DNA of 64,000 bases from Streptomyces sp. NRRL S-244 (GTDB lineage: Bacteria; Actinomycetota; Actinomycetes; Streptomycetales; Streptomycetaceae): the NCBI RefSeq assembly GCF_000717915.1, contig NZ_JOCX01000021.1:62001-126000 (forward strand), read 5' to 3'. How positions within the stretch are numbered: position 1 is the first letter of the stretch; each line of letters starts with the position of its first letter. Below are positions 62,024-64,000 of this stretch, piece by piece. Made by a program: the position numbers and the translations under genes. Below the pieces are notes generated by a model, which saw only the letters and a program-made list of their open reading frames with translations, did no database searches and was not told where the DNA came from.

Positions 62024-63487
62024 CTACGTGCAGCGCAGCGCCGCGTAGAGGTCCAGCTTGTGGTCCAGGCGGGACAGGTCCCGGCCCGTCAGGGACTCCA
62101 CCCGCTCGATCCGGTAGTGCACCGTGTTGACGTGCAGGTGCAGGGCCTCCGCCGTGCGCGTCCAGGAGCAGTTGTTGGCCAGGAACACCTCCAGCGTCTC
62201 GCGCAGCATCCCGTCCCCGAGCGCCCCGAGCGTCCGCGTCGCGTAGACCGACCGGACCTCCTGCGGAACCCCCGACAACAGGGCCGACAGGCTGTCCAGT
62301 TGTTCCACCGCGCGCACCGGAACGGTCTCGTCCGTCGCCGTCAGGGCGAAGCGGGCCTGGTGCATCGACGCGCGTAGCGCCTCTGCTCCCGAAGCCGGCG
62401 CACCCGCGCCGAGCCGGAGATCGGCTTCCGGGCCTCCGCACGCCTGGACCAGCGGCCAGACCGGGCGGAGCCGGCCCGGTACGTCGACCGCCGCGTCCTG
62501 GTCCTCGTACAGGACCGCGACCGAGCGCCCCACCGCGTACGGGACGTCCTCCAGGTGGGCCAGCGCCTCGGCCAGGGCGTCGCCGTCCGTCGCCGTGAGC
62601 ACCCGGTACGGGCCCCCCGCCGGGAGCCCGGCCGCGGCCAGCGCCTCCTCCAGGGCTCCCGGGTCCGTGGCCGGCTCCTCCGCCTCCAGCAGTACGGCCA
62701 GCTCCCGGCTGGCGGCGGCGCGCACCGCGTCGGCCCGCCGGGCCCGGCCGTCGCGGTACTGGGCGAACACCTCGGCGATCTCGTGGAGCACGCGCGGGGG
62801 CGCGGCGTCCGCGTCCGGCACGTGCAGCAGCCAGGCGTCGTACGGGGTGCTCTCGGACTCGATGCGCAGCGAGAGCCCCTCGCGCGGCGCGCCGCCGCCC
62901 GCCCGCTGGGCCGGGATCGCGGGCGCGGACGGGGTGCGGGCGACGGTGCGGCCGCTCGCGGTCAGCAGGTAGCAGGCGACCTTGCCCAGGTGCGCGCAGG
63001 CCCGGTCCAGCAGTTCGGCCGGTCCTGCGCCGCCTTCGAGGAGGCGGCTGAGCTCGGCGCGCACGTTCTCGGGGAGCGCGAAGAGCCGGTTCGGGCGGCG
63101 GCTCAGGTCGCCCCACTGGCGCAGGTAGACCGCCTCGGTGACCGCGCGGAAGCTGGTCTGCGCGGGCACGGCCACGAGCGGCACGCGGTGGGCCCGGCAG
63201 GCGGCCACCAGTTCGTCGGGGACCCGGCCGTGGGTCTCCTCGCCGGCGAGGAGGGCGGTGGCCCCGGCCTCGGCGAGCGCGGAGACGAATCGATCCGCCT
63301 TCACCAGGTCGCCGTCGGTCCACCACACCAGGCCGCTGAGCACGAGCTCGCCGGGGCCCAGGAAGCGGCGCGGGTCCTCCAGGTCGGTGGCGGTGACCCC
63401 GCTGACCTCCTGGCCGAGAAGGGCGTCCTCGCCCCAGAGCAGGGTGAGGCCGAGGTTGTCGGACTGAAGCAGGTCGAGGACGTGCAT
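62024..63487 (-). CDS. PucR-family transcriptional regulator
   Basis: 487 residues. The N-terminal PucR ligand domain (about 1-125; VLDLLQSDNLGLTLLWGED, GELVLSGLVWWTDGD) is followed by a GGDEF-like middle. The C-terminal PucR helix-turn-helix is FLANNCSWTRTAEALHLHVNTVHYRIERV. PucR proteins control purine catabolism and related pathways. Here the next gene, divergent, encodes a xanthine-dehydrogenase-type FAD subunit, a sensible target. ATG at 63487 (MHVLDLLQ) is preceded by AAGGAG. A purine-degradation role is inferred from context. Confidence 0.92.
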   Translation of the reverse strand: MHVLDLLQSDNLGLTLLWGEDALLGQEVSGVTATDLEDPRRFLGPGELVLSGLVWWTDGDLVKADRFVSALAEAGATALLAGEETHGRVPDELVAACRAHRVPLVAVPAQTSFRAVTEAVYLRQWGDLSRRPNRLFALPENVRAELSRLLEGGAGPAELLDRACAHLGKVACYLLTASGRTVARTPSAPAIPAQRAGGGAPREGLSLRIESESTPYDAWLLHVPDADAAPPRVLHEIAEVFAQYRDGRARRADAVRAAASRELAVLLEAEEPATDPGALEEALAAAGLPAGGPYRVLTATDGDALAEALAHLEDVPYAVGRSVAVLYEDQDAAVDVPGRLRPVWPLVQACGGPEADLRLGAGAPASGAEALRASMHQARFALTATDETVPVRAVEQLDSLSALLSGVPQEVRSVYATRTLGALGDGMLRETLEVFLANNCSWTRTAEALHLHVNTVHYRIERVESLTGRDLSRLDHKLDLYAALRCT

Positions 63488-63719
63488 GCGGGGCTCCTTG
63501 CGGTGGGTGGCAACCCACATTCGCGAGGCGAATACGAGAAACACCATCGTAAATGCAAGGGCAAGAGCACAGTCAGCCTCTTGGTTGATCCTCCAGGACC
63601 AACCGTCCGAAGTCCAGAGGTTTCCGTGCTCGGCCACAGTCGTCCCGGCCCCGCCCCCGTTGCTTCACTGACTGGAAACGCTCGGTTTCCCGGGTGTCCC
63701 GAGTGGAGGGGGTGGCACC

Positions 63720-64000
63720 TTGGATCTCAACACCGTGCTCGACGTGCGCGACGCACGCCGCCGCGAGCCCTGGCGCCCCGGCGACGCCTGGCTCGGCGGC
63801 GGCACGTACCTCTTCTCCGAGCCCCAGCCCCACATCCGCCGCCTGATCGACCTCTCGCGCATGGGCTGGCCGCCCCTGTCCTGGCAGCCCGACGGCGCCC
63901 TCGACATCGCCGCCACGTGCACCATCACCGAGCTGTCCCGGTTCGGCCGCTCCCTGACGCCGGCCACCGCGCCCGCCGCACCGCTGATCGAGCAGTGCTG
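63720..64000 (+). CDS. Xanthine-dehydrogenase-type FAD-binding subunit (5' part, cut by window edge)
   Basis: Only 93 codons are visible. LDLNTVLDVRDARRREPWRP followed by AWLGGGTYLFSE is the start of the FAD-binding domain of molybdopterin dehydrogenases, GGGT being the flavin pyrophosphate loop; RLIDLSRMGWPPL and IAATCTITELSR follow. It probably belongs to a purine-oxidising enzyme with iron-sulfur and molybdenum subunits beyond the edge. The start is TTG at 63720, with GGAGGGGG about seven bases upstream and no ATG/GTG in a better position. Divergent from the PucR-type gene, its likely regulator. Confidence 0.88.
   Translation, partial: MDLNTVLDVRDARRREPWRPGDAWLGGGTYLFSEPQPHIRRLIDLSRMGWPPLSWQPDGALDIAATCTITELSRFGRSLTPATAPAAPLIEQC

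Noticed and set aside
35014..64000. Integrative element with attachment-site duplication at tRNA-Ser
   Set aside because: No integrase, excisionase or second copy of the tRNA 3' end was found in the window by eye.

Overview
The DNA is very GC-rich, with strong G/C third-position bias, many GTG starts and 4-base stop/start overlaps. It carries bldC, an Lsr2-family gene, DUF3073, valine dehydrogenase and a dispersed purine locus in an order I recall from Streptomyces chromosomes. I read it as a Streptomyces (or very close relative) chromosomal segment.

Positions 1-35,100 look like conserved core chromosome. In order they hold: the 5' part of a DEAD-box RNA helicase; a lipoprotein; a zincin/crcB/crcB operon; a Glu-Asp-Phe tRNA cluster; a CcdA/DsbA-like thiol-redox pair; the DEAH helicase hrpA; a second tRNA-Asp; bldC; vdh; and the purine genes purM, purF, purL, purQ, purS, purC and purD. 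Among these lie a Tat-exported sulfatase, a META-domain lipoprotein, an Lsr2 paralogue and a two-component system bracketed by two tRNA-Gly(GCC) genes. A degenerate M48-like membrane protein, dnaX, the SRP RNA gene and tRNA-Ser(GGA) close the section.

Directly after tRNA-Ser, about 35.3-60.9 kb is accessory: a biosynthetic gene cluster I cannot match to a named product. Its core is a 2391-residue NRPS, A-PCP-C-A-PCP-E-TE, whose thioesterase has cysteine in place of the usual serine. It is translationally coupled to a TauD-type oxygenase, a protein of unknown function and a LysA-like PLP decarboxylase. Around it lie a cystathionine-synthase-type PLP enzyme, two ATP-grasp ligases, a dimethylargininase-family hydrolase, a deazaflavin-type oxidoreductase, a DszC-like flavin monooxygenase, an AvtA-like aminotransferase, a flavin reductase, an NtaA-type monooxygenase, an MFS exporter and a PadR regulator. 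It also encodes an IMP dehydrogenase resembling the Tritrichomonas type, which could be a resistance target. The simplest inference is a short, heavily oxidised peptide containing non-proteinogenic amino acids. A 26-bp perfect palindrome lies in one divergent promoter region, and a shorter palindrome with the same 8-bp core lies in another.

From about 61 kb the window returns to ordinary genes: a membrane protein, a small HTH/TOBE protein, a PucR-type regulator and, cut by the end, the FAD subunit of a xanthine-dehydrogenase-type enzyme. No insertion sequences, CRISPR arrays or rRNA genes were seen.
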